From: CAWBAT01 sp963810905
GTDB taxonomy: Bacteria > Acidobacteriota > Terriglobia > Versatilivoradales > Versatilivoraceae
Assembly: GCA_963810905.1 (NCBI GenBank)
Contig: CAWEPG010000014.1
Coordinates: 186,001 to 250,000, forward strand
DNA length: 64,000 nt
Direction: 5' to 3'
Under the pieces are notes generated by a model. The model was not told the DNA's origin. It did not search any database and saw nothing but the letters and a program-made list of their open reading frames with translations. The translations under genes and the position numbers were made by a program. Positions 17,444 to 28,733 of the stretch are shown piece by piece. Numbering within the stretch: the first letter of the stretch is position 1; every line of letters begins with the position of its first letter.

Positions 17444-20400
17444 TTACCGGTAATCCGTGGGATGGGCAGAACCTGAGCGGAAGGAGTTCTCCGACGGCAC
17501 AACGTCAAGGAAATCATCTGGAGTAGGGTGGTGCGGCTGAATCTCATTGCGGGAAGACCTCAACGCATGAAGAGTCGGCAAGTGACTGGACGTCCAACAA
17601 TTCTTCACCCAGAATTTCTTTTTGAACCTTCTCTCCTCAACCACGTCTCCACTGGTCAAATTAGGAAGCTTCTCATGAAGTATTCCTTCGATTGCCCTTA
17701 CCGCTGGTTCCTGATGAAAATACCGTTGCAGCGAGGTATCAGTCAGGAAATTGCATTGGGCTAAGAGAGTCATTCCTTGATGATGAGCCATCCAGCATCG
17801 CACCACTTCGTAGTCGTGCCTTGATCTAAATTTTTTAAACTCAACAGACTCATAGAACCCGAATTTATCAAGCCATTGCATCTCTTCCATTAAGCGCAAG
17901 TTGCCTATGACACCGAGAGGGTCGACTGTCAAGGCCAAGGAAGTCGAGTAAGGGGAAACTACAATCTCTGGCGAGGAGGGGCTTTTCAAGGCCAAATCAG
18001 GAAGGCCGAAGGTCCGATATTGATAATGCCCATGCTCGTCCCGCTCGCTGCAGGCGGCTTCGGAGATCCCCCACGGGATTTGGTTCCGCTTCCCATATTC
18101 TTGCTGGCTTTGCACAACAGACCGGAGGCTTTGTTCAAGGATAGTATTTGGATAGGACCTCATCCATAATGACGGCATGAGGTACTCGAACATAGACCCT
18201 GCCCAGGATAATAAAATAGGCTTGCCGTTCTGAATTGTGTGGGCTCTACCGAGACGAAACCAGCTTTCCTGACGCACGTCACCTTTTGCAACTGCGATAA
18301 ATGCGGCAATTCTTGATTCAGAGGCCAGTAGATCGTAACAACTCTTGGTCAGGCACTGGTTGCTTACGTCATAGCCTACTGACAGAAGCTTGCGCTTCGG
18401 GTTATACAGAAAACGGAAATCCATCTCTTCCACCAACGTCTCGGTTTCCATTGCCAGCTGGTGAAGTTTTTCGGCAGCGATTGCCGTGTTGTGCAAGCAA
18501 ATAGGAAGAAGCGTCCGCAGCGATTCGATTGCGCACTTTATCGGCAAATCGATTCCCTTTCGCCGTAAAAGTTCCGTTAGATTCTCGTCGAGGTTCGCAA
18601 GAAAGACAGGGAGCGAATTTAATGTTAACTGGTCGCTCTTCGTAAAATAAGGTTCGAAATGATCGAATAGCGCGCCATACTCAGGCAAGAGCCATGGCAC
18701 AAAATCTTCTACCACTTCGCGCGCAGCTCGAAGTCTCGTGAGCAATTCGTCCACCCACCACTGAATCTCCTCAGGGATCGTGGAAGGCGCGTTTAAGAGA
18801 CTGCTGACAATTGTGGAGGTATCCTGTTCAATCGAAGGCCATACCCGGGGCCAGAGCGACACGTTCTCGCCCATAAGTTCCAGGTGTGTTCCGAGCGTTC
18901 TGATCGTTTCGACGGGTACGAAGGGGCATCTTTCCTGTTCAACTAGTTTCGCAATCAAGTTTAAGTGATCACGGATCCCGCGCCACAACTGTGGTCTAAG
19001 AATCTGGTGGCTGCCCATTTCGAGGCAGGCTTGTTTTAGCGTCCACAAACATCCAGATAGATTTCCGCTGTCTACAGTCGAGACGAAAAAAGGTTGCAAT
19101 GGTTTCAAGGTTTGAATGTCATACCAATTAAAGAAATGCCCTTTATATCGTTGAAGTTGTTTGGTTGTGCAAAGAGTTCTCCAAATGTCACGGATGCATT
19201 CCTTTAGCGTAATATATCCCAGCTCGTATGCTGCGATGCGCGCGTCGAACAGCAGTCCTAAATTGGTCGGTGACAGTCGTTTAGCGATGGCGTAGGGTGA
19301 TGACTGAACGTTGTCTGGAATCAACCATTTCATTTCAGCGTTGCTAAATTGACGAAAGAAACGCCAAGTCCGAAGTGCGATGCTGCGCAGAAATAATTCA
19401 TCCTGCTTATCGACGATCGGGCGCGGCTCAACTGCAGGGCGATCCAGCCATCGACACAAAAATTGGGAACATGACCATAATCCTAGCAGCGGCATTGCAG
19501 CTGGAAGTGCTTCCGGACGTACAATGGCGAGAATTAACCCAATTCCGAGCGAAAGCCATGGAGTCCATTCGAGATAAATGTCTACAGGTGTTCGCCTGGA
19601 ATTTTCCAATTCCGATTGTGCCGCAGTTTCCCATTCGAGCAACTTCCTGCGCGTTACAGTGAGCCGCACGATAGTTCTGACGATTGCATCCATCATTACC
19701 AGAGTCTGATGCGATAAAAAGGCAGGCATGCAGAAATACATTCACTTGTCTGTCAATGAATGATTGTTCCTGTTTGTTTCCAGACGGCCCGTCGGCTCTT
19801 TGCGGAGAATGATTTGAGGAGGGAGTGAAAGAAATGGAAATACGTCGGTATCAAAATAAGTACCAAGAGTTCCCATTGTCCAGTATCGAGGTTTGCCCGG
19901 AAGACAAAACCATCCCGCGAGGAATAAAAAAAATATAGCGATCTCGATCAAACTGCGACGCAAATTGTCGAGAAGTTTCCAGCGTGCAATCAGCGATCAA
20001 CGGATTGGGAATCCACGTCCCGAAGTAGTCCGGAACCCTGGGTAGGAGCCACAATATAATTTGCCAGTCTCCCCTCGCCCATCGATGTTTTCTTCGACTA
20101 AAGGCACTAAAGTGAGAAGGATAATCATCAATCAACTCCACATCAGAAACAAGCCCGGCACGTGCATAGGTTCCTTCGATCAGATCATGACTTAATAGTG
20201 CGTTGCACGGAAAACGCTGTCCCAACACTTGCTGGAAAGTGTCCACTTCATAGATTCCCTTGCCGGTGAAATTACCTTCACCAAACAAGTCTTGGTAAAC
20301 ATCAGAGACTGCTCGAGTATAGATATCGAATCCAGTTTCTCCCGAAAAAGGCTTGCCAATCGTGACCGAACCGCTGACTTCACATTGATCCCTACTCTGG

Positions 20401-22206
20401 GCTGGAGGATGCTGTAGCCTTCTACAACAGTGTTAGTCAGCGGATTGATAACGGCTCGATTCAGTGGGTGTGCAAGAGTACCAACTAGTCTGCTTGCCGA
20501 GTCTTTAGGGAGTTGAGTATCGGTATCAAGGGTGATTACATACCGAACTCGGTGCAAGATAGAAAGATTGCCAATTTTTACGGGAAAGCTGTCAGAACTG
20601 TTTCGAAGCAAGTTGTTCAAATCCAGAAGCTTCCCCCGCTTACGTTCCCAGCCCATCCAGGCCCCTTCAGTTGGGTTATAAATGAGGTGTCGGTGAAAGA
20701 GGAAAAAGGATCCCTTTCCTTCTTTCACATATTTCTTGTTCAAATCTGAATGAGTTGCGAACATAAGTCGACTAGTTGCTCCTTATTGTCGAAGGGACGG
20801 GATGAATCGGGCGAATCCGTCAGAAGAGCGAAGTGAAGGTTTTCGTCTCGATTCGCTAAATACCTCACTCCAGGTCTTCCACTATTTCTTGTGTTTGTTC
20901 TTCGCTGAGCAACATTGATGGAACCACTGCCAGTCGTCGTCCATTCTCGCTGGTATTCCGTCCAGAGAAATCAAGCCTGGGAAACGGACTGCGGCGCCAC
21001 GAGGAGAGTAGTCACTTCATTCATAATACCAACAGCGGATTCGGTTGCAGGGCAGCAGCAGAAGAAAGAGAGCAGCCAGCATGGGAGCTGGTACGCTGAG
21101 GCCATTTAGCAAAAACCAATGACCACGACTGTAGTGAACAAGTATTCCACCAAGGTAGAAAACGTCCGGATGGGCGAGAATGAGAGTTTCAACCCATCTG
21201 AATGGAGATGGGCGGTAGTTAATATGTTCTTCCAGCAGTCTCTTCCCACTTACCAACTAAGTAGTACCCCACATGGCTCGCCGCTTATTGGCTTGTGGAT
21301 CGGAATGGGACGAAGCGTGCAGGAGCGGGCCAAAGTGATAGCTTTTCGTGCAACTTCAGTTTCTTCCAATCCGAATGTCTTGCCAGGTCCACTATGACTG
21401 CCGGTGATAAAGATTGCGACTTTCGAAATCCATGTTCGCGTATATGCCCGCGGGGTCTTCTCTAAGAATTTGCTCAAGCCGGCTCGACTTCTCAAGAAGA
21501 TTCTTCCAGTCTTCTTCACTTATCTCACGAAGACTATCGATCCACCTTGCCAGTCCGGAATGATAGTCCTTCGAAGAAGATTGCGTTTGCCTTCTAACCG
21601 GGTGGGGAAACACTTCAGGTATACTTACGAGTTGTTCCAGCAGAGCGAGTTGCAACATAGGCCTGACGGCATAAAGTTCATTCATGACGCAGCGGCACTT
21701 TTTGTCGTACAGCTTCCAGGTAGGTGAAAAGCGAGTCACCACCATACTCGAAATCAACGGCTTCAAGATAGCTCTTGGCAGTGGCATAAACCCGAGGTAT
21801 GGGCTCACCGTTGTTCCAAACAATCTGAGGTAGTTCTCTAATAATTTTTGTTTGTTTCGTGTCGATGAGCGCTGTCTGCAACAGACGAGTATTTTCTACA
21901 AGCACATCCGATTCGCGCGAAAATTCAACACTTTCAAGAGGCAATCCATCCAGCTGACGAAGAATGTTCTGAATGGATTCGAACGCCCGCTGCCACTTGT
22001 GCTTGAGAAGGGGAGACCTCTTCTTCGCTGGGCAATTTTCCCATTTTCCACCTCGTCAAAGGCGCGAGACCATAAACCTGCAGTCCCATGAGCAGGAGAG
22101 GTGGAAAGGGTTTCACCGATAATCTGTTGAAGCGAAGGTGCTAGTAATTGGGAGGATTTCAGTACTGACGATCCAATTGAGGAGATAAAGCGGCTGAGTT
22201 GTTCAT
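17444..22206 (-). pseudogene. Cyclic beta-1,2-glucan synthase-like protein (GT84 + glucoamylase-like domain), many frame changes
   Basis: One long gene (~1590 codons) read in at least six frame segments. N-terminal part: IIRELPQIVWNNGEPIPRVYATAKSYLEAVDFEY and ELYAVRPMLQLALLEQL (about 21.6-21.9 kb), then several membrane helices. The glycosyltransferase part shows YVITLDTDTQLP (DxD-type) and GEGNFTGKGIYEVDTFQ, then LLSHDLIEGTYARAG and RRKHRWARGDWQ. An intact 765-residue segment (17444-19741) holds the membrane pair and the glucoamylase-like domain with YEVVRCWMAHHQGMTLLA. NdvB/CGS enzymes polymerise UDP-glucose into beta-1,2-glucan, cyclise it, and trim it with a C-terminal GH94 domain. No GH94 is seen here; the protein ends about 70 residues past the glucoamylase-like domain. 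The start near 22206 is approximate. Confidence 0.75.
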
Positions 22207-22229
22207 TTTCGGGGTGGATAGTATCGCTT

Positions 22230-24061
22230 CTATCTGTAGCAAGCAGCTTGTAATTCAAACATTCCCGAATAGAGCCCTCCGAGAGCCACAGCTGCCTATG
22301 GTTGCCTTGCTCCGCGATTCTGCCCTTCTCCAAAACTAGAATTCGGTCTGACATGCGAACTGTTGAAAAACGATGCGATATCAAAAGTGCCATCTTGCTG
22401 TCTGTTAATTCCGCAAAGCTTTGGAACACTTCGTATTCGGAGCGAGCGTCCAGCGACGCCGTGGGTTCGTCAAGAATGATCAGTTGAGCATCCCGCATAT
22501 AGGCCCGAGCCAGGGCCAGCTTCTGCCATTCACCGCCGGAAAGATCGACTCCTCCTTCAAATCGGCGGCCGAGCATCTGGCCATAGCCTAGCGGGAGCTT
22601 TTGAATGATTGCGTGCGCATGACTTTTCTAGGCAGCAACTTCGATTTTGAAAGGGTTGGAGATTCTTCGATCTTGCCTACGGCGATGTTGCTTGAAGCAG
22701 TTCATCTCATAGCGCATGAAGTCTTGAAAGATAACACCGATTTGACTGCAAAGATCCTCGATGCTGTATTCGCGTAGGTCAACCCCATCAAGCAAAATGC
22801 ATCCTTCCGTAGGGTCATAGAGACGAGTGAGGAGTTTTACAATGCGTGGTCTTGCCCTGCCCATTCTCGCCAATCAAGGCGAGCCGTTCGCCCGGCTCCA
22901 AACGAAGATTCAGCTTGTCGAGGATCAGTCGCGAACTACCCGGATACGAAAACGAGACATTCACAAATTGGAATCCTTGTTGAATAGGGCGAGGCGCAGG
23001 GAGCGTTTCGGGTTTTGATTGAACTTGGGGCCGCAGCCTAAAGAACTCAAGCAGGTCGGTAAGAAAAAGTGACTGGTCGGCGATAGTTGAAAAGAGCGAG
23101 AAAATGGACTGAATACTGTTGCATGCCCCTGCGATCGCCCCAGCCAAAAAAGTCAGGTGCCGACCGTTAATTTCCCAGAAGCGGTCCGGTAAACAACAAA
23201 TACAAAGGACCCGTAATAACCCGCCGTACTTAGGAGTGACAACAACGAACCGGCAAAAAGCCTTCGTTTGGCCAGAGCCACATTCTGTTGATAAATTCCT
23301 AGAGACAGCTGCCTGAAACAGTCCCGTAAAGAACCGACTAAGTCCAAAGAGCTTAAGTTCTTTGGCGCCTTCCTTGGAGGCAGAGAGAACACGCAGATAA
23401 TCGAGTTGTCGGCGAACAGGAGTTTGTTGAAGGCTATAGCGAATAACCAAGAAACGCGAAGTGGCTTTCCCCAAGGAAAGCCGGTATACACACGCTACTA
23501 ATATCAACAACAACCAAGGAGAAAACATGAAAATGCTGATGCGAAAAAGTGCTTGCAACAATCAGCTGCTGCAAAATCTGACCCATCGCTTGAATCATAT
23601 TGAGTCGGTCCGTGGCTTGCACGCGAGCGCGTTCCAACCTGTCATAAAAGGTAGGATTTTCATAGGTTGCGAGATCCAAACTGGAGGCATGTTCCATGAC
23701 ACGCGCACTAATGTAGAGCGTATACCGGTCAGCAAAGAGAGTGTCAAAGTAGTCAATGAGTCGGCAGAGAATCGAACTCAGCCCCGCGAGAAAGAATTCA
23801 AAGGCAACCAACGACCAAAGTGTGGTCTGCTAACGGCTGATGATGAGAAGCGACCGCCATAACGTTATCCACGATCAGCCGAGTGACCGCGAGCATCGCA
23901 ACCGGGATCAGGGCGGCCAAAATGCGAAGGGAGATGATGGAGCCTACAATCTTGGGACCAGACTGCCAGACCATAAGCAGCAGGGGAGGGATATTTCTGA
24001 GTGTATTTAGACGTTCCTTCCAGGCACGGCAAAAGGTTTTGGGAGATTTATCCGCTAGCAT
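22230..24061 (-). pseudogene. ABC exporter (fused membrane and ATPase domains), several frame changes
   Basis: Frame segments spanning 1832 bases (~611 codons, the usual exporter length) rebuild one half-transporter. Membrane part: IVGSIISLRILAALIPVAMLAVTRLIVDNVM, YTLYISARVMEHASSLDLATYENPTFYDRLERAR and SKEGAKELKLFGL. Nucleotide-binding part: FQFVNVSFSYPG, a Walker A region reading GENGQGKTT before a frame break, the Q-loop IGVIFQDFMRYEMN, the signature DLSGGEWQKLALARAYMRDAQLIILDEPTASLDA and the switch His in LISHRFSTVR. The end is restored by one more shift: GGLYSGMFELQAACYR then TAG at 22230. At least four breaks lie at about 22.3, 22.6, 22.85 and 23.4-23.8 kb. Next to the beta-1,2-glucan synthase gene it could be the glucan exporter, as NdvA is, but the KELKLFGL type also exports peptides. 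Confidence 0.78.
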
Positions 24062-24096
24062 TGGAAGAAAGCCCGCGAGGACGGAGTAGCCGTCGA

Positions 24097-24472
24097 TCAA
24101 AAGTGTGACAGAGAAAATTCGGAATTTGAAAACCGGGAGCTATTTTTCAAGAACTCTCTATATCGATGTGTGGCAGGCCAGATATAATTCGCAATCTCGT
24201 TGGGGGGAATTTTACTCCAATTCATTGCCTCGCCACCCTCCACGAAAAAATCTCTCACTGAAACAAGGTATTCGGTTTTCTTACAGGCAGCGACCCCAAT
24301 TGCGAGTTCCCAGCCCAACGACCAAGCTCACTATAAAGACTGTAGGGACTAAGAGAAAAGCAGTCCTTACAACTGCCGCTGACAGTTCAGCGATGAAGTG
24401 GAAACTACATGCGTTCAGTGCAGCCTCGATCAGAAACATACAATTCAACATTCTCTTTCCTCCCTGGTCCAC
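24097..24472 (-). pseudogene. Membrane-protein remnant, possibly flippase-like (LPG-synthase TM type)
   Basis: Two overlapping frames give FLIEAALNACSFHFIAELSAAVVRTAFLLVPTVF, then WELAIGVAACKKTEYL and a hydrophilic tail ending at 24097. The stretch ELSAAVVRTAFLLVP resembles the ESLGxAVRTAAFxIP core of lysylphosphatidylglycerol-synthase-type flippases, but only a fragment is present and the match is by eye. Upstream to 24736 I see no further gene. Treat as a weak hint of a truncated membrane gene. Confidence 0.2.
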
Positions 24473-24736
24473 GCTCCCTCCCCCGCAAGTCAGATTCCAA
24501 ACAACGTCGTCTTAAGTAAGACATGGCCATGCCACAACAAACAAAAAGCTTAGAGCTGAAATATTCCCCCAATCCATAGTCAACTTCTCTGCTGACACTG
24601 AGCAAAGAGGTCAAAAATTTCCGGTTTCTATGTAAACCTTACAGGGCGTTGAACTAAAGGGAGCTTAAGAAGACTCTCAATGGGATGAGTTCAGGAGGGG
24701 TATAGTAATTTGGACGATGACAGCTTTTCGCTAAGG

Positions 24737-26065
24737 CTAATAAGGTTTGAACCCGGCGCGATCCATCCCACGTATTGCTTCCGGATTTTTCATAAAGGTC
24801 TCCCAGACGAATCCGGTACGAGCATTCACGGCCATCGTTAAGGTGATTCCTGTATCGATTCCAACAACATCACTGTCGTACCAGTTCTTGACCGGATTGA
24901 ATGCATTGACGAATCCATAGCGGCTCCACACATTTTCTCCGAAACGGTTCTTGATAGTGTTGAGAACTCGCATGGCGGCCTGCGGTATGAACGGAAGAGA
25001 ACCTGCTGCCGCGCTTGGAACAACGGTCCCATCAATTGGCCCAGTCGCCGGAGGGCCACCCCACACCACATAGCCCTTGACCGAATCTGAAGCCGTAACG
25101 CCCCACACGTCTTCACTGTAGATGGGAAACTGTTTTCCGAGTTCCAAACAGAAGCGGCGATGAACATCAGTAGCTATGATTGAATTTTGAAAGTAATCTG
25201 CATACTTGTCGCGTTTTCTGCGGAAATCAAACCATGCTTGCGAGTATTGATGTACGAATAGGGGTGCAAATGAACCGATGTAACGGAGACCGTCATATTC
25301 GAATGTGGATCGTTTCCAAGCATCCCATGTTTCTTTCGCCAAGGGATGGGAATAAGATCCCAGACCCAGAAGATACATCATCATCAGTTCACTATAATCG
25401 TCCCAACGATAAGGCAGAAAGCCGATTTCCGGGGTCCATCCATGTGGGAGTAAAGTCGTGTCTGCTGATAGCCAAGTCCAGTCCACACGATTAAAAATCG
25501 CATGCGCCAATTGTTGTATTTCGGGATCCCGAAAGTGTGCCCGGCACGTTAGAACTCCACAGAGCAGGATCGCTGTGTCAACCGAAGAAACCTCCGAATC
25601 CCATAGCCTTTCGCCTGTATTCAGATTGGCAAAGTGATAGAAGAATCCCCGATGCTGAGGCAGTTTCTTCCAGAGAAATTGCAATGTTACTAGGACACGT
25701 CCTCGAGCTTCCGAAAGGGTAATAAACCTTTGTTTCTCTCCGATGCAGAGAGCCGTTAACCCAAAACCCGTTGCGGCGATGCTGGCGACTACCCCATTAT
25801 CTTTCGCGCGAACGTTACACCGGTCTTTGACCAGTCCCGTTTGAGGGTTTGCCTGTTCCCAGAAGTAGCTGAAATTGGCTTTTTCCAGTTCCTGCAAAAA
25901 TTGTTCATCGTCCTTAGAAAGCTTCGTTGGTAGGGGAGGACGCGCCGGGCGCGTATGCTGTTCTGTAGCCGCTGTGGAGAATGGGAGGGCCTTCCAACCG
26001 GAAATAGGCAGGCAAACCCCCATGCCGAGAATATGTTTCAGCACCCGGCGACGCAAGCGATTCAT
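24737..26065 (-). CDS. GH144-like glucoamylase-fold protein (probable endo-beta-1,2-glucanase), secreted
   Basis: An intact protein of 442 residues from ATG 26065; the frame is open further upstream but without a supported start. The N-terminus MNRLRRRVLKHILGMGVCLPISG looks like an export signal with RRR-x-LK, possibly Tat-type. The body is the PF10091 glucoamylase-like (alpha/alpha)6 domain: ANFSYFWEQANPQTGLVKDR, SIAATGFGLTALCIG, GFFYHFANLNTGERLWDSEVSSVDTAILLCGVL, YRWDDYSELMMMYLLGLGS, DVWGVTASDSVKGYVVWGGPP, and GTVVPSAAAGSLPFIPQAAMRVL. Characterised stand-alone members (GH144) cleave beta-1,2-glucan internally. It lies close to the glucan synthase and exporter genes on the same strand, which supports that substrate. 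Confidence 0.85.
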   Translation of the reverse strand: MNRLRRRVLKHILGMGVCLPISGWKALPFSTAATEQHTRPARPPLPTKLSKDDEQFLQELEKANFSYFWEQANPQTGLVKDRCNVRAKDNGVVASIAATGFGLTALCIGEKQRFITLSEARGRVLVTLQFLWKKLPQHRGFFYHFANLNTGERLWDSEVSSVDTAILLCGVLTCRAHFRDPEIQQLAHAIFNRVDWTWLSADTTLLPHGWTPEIGFLPYRWDDYSELMMMYLLGLGSYSHPLAKETWDAWKRSTFEYDGLRYIGSFAPLFVHQYSQAWFDFRRKRDKYADYFQNSIIATDVHRRFCLELGKQFPIYSEDVWGVTASDSVKGYVVWGGPPATGPIDGTVVPSAAAGSLPFIPQAAMRVLNTIKNRFGENVWSRYGFVNAFNPVKNWYDSDVVGIDTGITLTMAVNARTGFVWETFMKNPEAIRGMDRAGFKPY

Positions 26066-26252
26066 GGGACTAACATTTTTTTTGTACATCGAATAGAATC
26101 GTGAATAGTCCGCAGTCGTAGAAGGTCCTGCAAAGGATGAAATATAAGAAAGTTTTGATTCCTGGACCCGACGGGCAGATTCTAGCAGAAGATCATGTAC
26201 ACTGAAAATCCGTACCTTGCAAACTAATGGCAGAGTAGGTGGGGGTGGTTGG

Positions 26253-27239
26253 GTGAGTCGAGAACGGAAAGTGGTGATTTGGGCTATTGTCATTGCAGCA
26301 CTCGGAGGCACAGTCATTACCGTGCTTCGAATTCATCGTCATAGGGGATCGACGTTCCTGAAAGGTGCGGTGATCAGACAAAATCCTGATCCCCAAAAGG
26401 AATTACCCATTGCTGACGTTCAAATCAAGGCGGTGACTACTCTCTCCGAGGGTGAATGCAAGTCCGATACCACAGGTTTCTTCAGCCTTACTTTGCGACC
26501 AGGAATCGTGCCGTGGGGTTCAGCGACGCTCCAATTTCGACATCCAGAATACCTACCGCTCGACCTGGATGTGCCTGCCGAAGAAAAACTGTACGTGGTA
26601 CGCATGATGCCGATTCTGACTCAGAACCGCACCCAACCGAGCACTCCCGAAAAACTGGTGGCGAATGTCTCGGCAAGGTATTCAATCAAAGCGACGACAG
26701 CGGCGAACATTGGTAACGCGGTAAAGACGTTTCAAGTGATCAACATGGGTAACATTCCTTGCAACGGCGGGCAACCCTGCTCACCAGACGGAAAATGGAA
26801 GGCCACAATCGGTTCTGCCTTTCTCGACGCCGGGGAGGGAAACGAGTTCCGAAATGCTAGGGTCTCTTGTATTGCAGGGCCGTGTCCTTTTACAAAGATA
26901 GAATTCGACGGCTTTTCTCGGGGTGGACGAACCATTACTGCATCTGCACGAAATTGGTCCGATACGACTACTTTCCTGCTAGAGGCGGAGGTGATTCGTC
27001 CCATGGTCACCGACTATGTTCGTAGATCCTACCCTGTGATTTTCGACGGCGCACTGAATTTTACACTCCCTGCGGCAGCGGAAGGAGTATGCATCCAAGC
27101 TGAGGTAAATGGAGAAGCGATTGTCTTCCCGTTGGGTCCCAATCTTTTCTTAAGTTGGGCCGATTGTAATGCCAGAGTTAGTGATAACCAAACGAAAGTC
27201 TATCGATGTGAGCTCAAACCCGGTTATCGCTTTCCATGA
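26253..27239 (+). CDS. Membrane-anchored protein with carboxypeptidase-regulatory-like domain
   Basis: About 328 residues, anchored by one N-terminal helix (VVIWAIVIAALGGTVITVL) and otherwise extracytoplasmic. Residues ~40-115 look like a carboxypeptidase-regulatory/TonB-plug-like beta-sandwich (GAVIRQNPDPQKELPIADVQIKAVTT...GFFSLTLRPGI...YVVRM). The rest has several Cys pairs (NIPCNGGQPCSPDG, CIAGPCPF) and no recognised domain. GTG at 26253 is my preferred start; a TTG at 26217 is possible and adds a Gly-rich leader. The gene diverges from the GH144-like gene across ~190 bases that should hold both promoters. Function unknown. Confidence 0.7.
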   Translation: MSRERKVVIWAIVIAALGGTVITVLRIHRHRGSTFLKGAVIRQNPDPQKELPIADVQIKAVTTLSEGECKSDTTGFFSLTLRPGIVPWGSATLQFRHPEYLPLDLDVPAEEKLYVVRMMPILTQNRTQPSTPEKLVANVSARYSIKATTAANIGNAVKTFQVINMGNIPCNGGQPCSPDGKWKATIGSAFLDAGEGNEFRNARVSCIAGPCPFTKIEFDGFSRGGRTITASARNWSDTTTFLLEAEVIRPMVTDYVRRSYPVIFDGALNFTLPAAAEGVCIQAEVNGEAIVFPLGPNLFLSWADCNARVSDNQTKVYRCELKPGYRFP

Positions 27240-28018
27240 TTTATCGGTCGTGTAGACAAAGGGGAGAGGTGGCAAGTCTCAACATGAGTGGAGAAGAACC
27301 TCCATCCGCTCGGCCGAGCATCATCCTTCTATCTCCTGGCCATTGCCTACTGGGTGTGCCTACTCAGTTCCGGCTCTGATCTCCACGGATCCAGGACGAC
27401 CCCATTAAACCAACCCCAGAATCAGTGCCCCACGCTCCTTTGAGGTGGTTAAGCCAGACACTGTAGCTAAAATGCAGCCATCACGTGGCATCACTCCAGC
27501 TGGGTTCGAACCATTCCGCCAGCAGGTGATTTTGTTTATCCATAAGCGCATCGCTGTGCGGCCGAATCCCGGCACATTCAACCCACAACTCCAACAAGGC
27601 AAAGAATTTCAGCGGATTGTCGTCATCTCTGCAAATCACGGTTTGTTCGTCACCCGGATTCGTCCAGTGGTCCCAATTACATTATCGCGCGATCCATAAT
27701 GGTCGCACCGTGACTACACTCCTAAAGCTGACTCTGTGATATTTACGAATATAAAGTCTCATGTTGACGCCGATACCTTTTTCCCCATCGGTAAGTTTAG
27801 GACAAGCTAGATCCCTTCAATGCCGAACATCTTCCATGTGGTTCTACGAGTACCCTGTCTCGCCCCGCGCGATATGGACAGAACAGAATCTGTTCCCTCT
27901 GCCCTCTCCGGGAGGGGCATCCAACTGCGGAGACAAGACATCCAACGATCTTGTCATTTCCCCTCTTGTGATCCCTAGTGAATACAAACCTTGCAGCCTC
28001 ACATTCAGGGAGGATTAG
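27240..28018. other. Gap without a recognisable gene
   Basis: No frame in these 779 bases shows family-like protein sequence or a convincing ribosome site. A GGTTCGAACC string near 27507 resembles a tRNA T-loop but no cloverleaf can be drawn around it. A GGGAGGA site at the right end belongs to the next gene. Confidence 0.5.
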
Positions 28019-28423
28019 ATGAAGCAATTGCCTTTACTTCTGGCCCTCTGCGCAACTTTGTTTGCTGGAGAAACTATTCACCCCGGTTCCAAAGTTTATG
28101 TGAAACCAACTAAAGATGATTTCGATCGTTATTTAATGGCTGAAATCCAAAAAGAAGAGCTCCCTATCGTATTGGTAACAAAGCGCGAGACGGCAGAATT
28201 CGAAATCACCGTAACTTCTCATTCAAACAAAACTGAAGTGTCGCAGTCTTCCATATTACCCGATGAGGAACCCTATGATGATGAGACCATCTCGATCATT
28301 AACCTCAAAACGGGAGGCATCATTTTTTCTGATACGGTCTATGATCGAAGGTCAAGGCGAGGCTATAAATATACTGCCGAAATTTGTGTCAAACATTTGC
28401 GAAAGGTCATAAAAAAACACTGA
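28019..28423 (+). CDS. Small secreted hypothetical protein
   Basis: A 134-residue protein with a clear signal peptide (MKQLPLLLALCATLFAG) and a GGGAGGA ribosome site just upstream. The mature part reads SKVYVKPTKDDFDRYLMAEIQKEELPIVLVTKRETAEFEITV, then an acidic stretch (DEEPYDDET) and VKHLRKVIKKH at the end. The pattern of a small alpha/beta domain taking a low-abundance lipid or metal ligand is possible, but I do not recognise the family beyond similar short secreted proteins in Acidobacteria. No partner gene is adjacent. Confidence 0.65.
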   Translation: MKQLPLLLALCATLFAGETIHPGSKVYVKPTKDDFDRYLMAEIQKEELPIVLVTKRETAEFEITVTSHSNKTEVSQSSILPDEEPYDDETISIINLKTGGIIFSDTVYDRRSRRGYKYTAEICVKHLRKVIKKH

Positions 28424-28733
28424 AGGGAACGAGAGGAAGATGGGGGTATTTGCCTTCTCCCATTAACTCCTGACTTATACTTTATTTACTTTCTATCAAC
28501 TATATAGCATGTGCAGGAATGAGAGGCTTAGTTTATGAGCCTGTAGGGAAATATTCTCATCAAATGGATCCCCGCTTACCCTCCAAACAATCATTCATAA
28601 TAGATGACTATCACACACACGACTTTACACAATTATTACATTTTACTCAGGCACCACTTCCATTCCTTTATGCATCTTATGTCCACCAAGGTATGAGTTA
28701 TTTGATTCGGTTGCAATCGATCGAAGAAAAACA
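28424..28733. other. Gap without a recognisable gene
   Basis: AT-rich spacer of 310 bases between two secreted-protein genes. An open frame from 28519 has no family-like content or ribosome site, so nothing is called. Confidence 0.5.

Noticed and set aside
27480..27530. Possible tRNA (GGTTCGAACC string)
   Set aside because: No acceptor or anticodon stem can be drawn in either strand.
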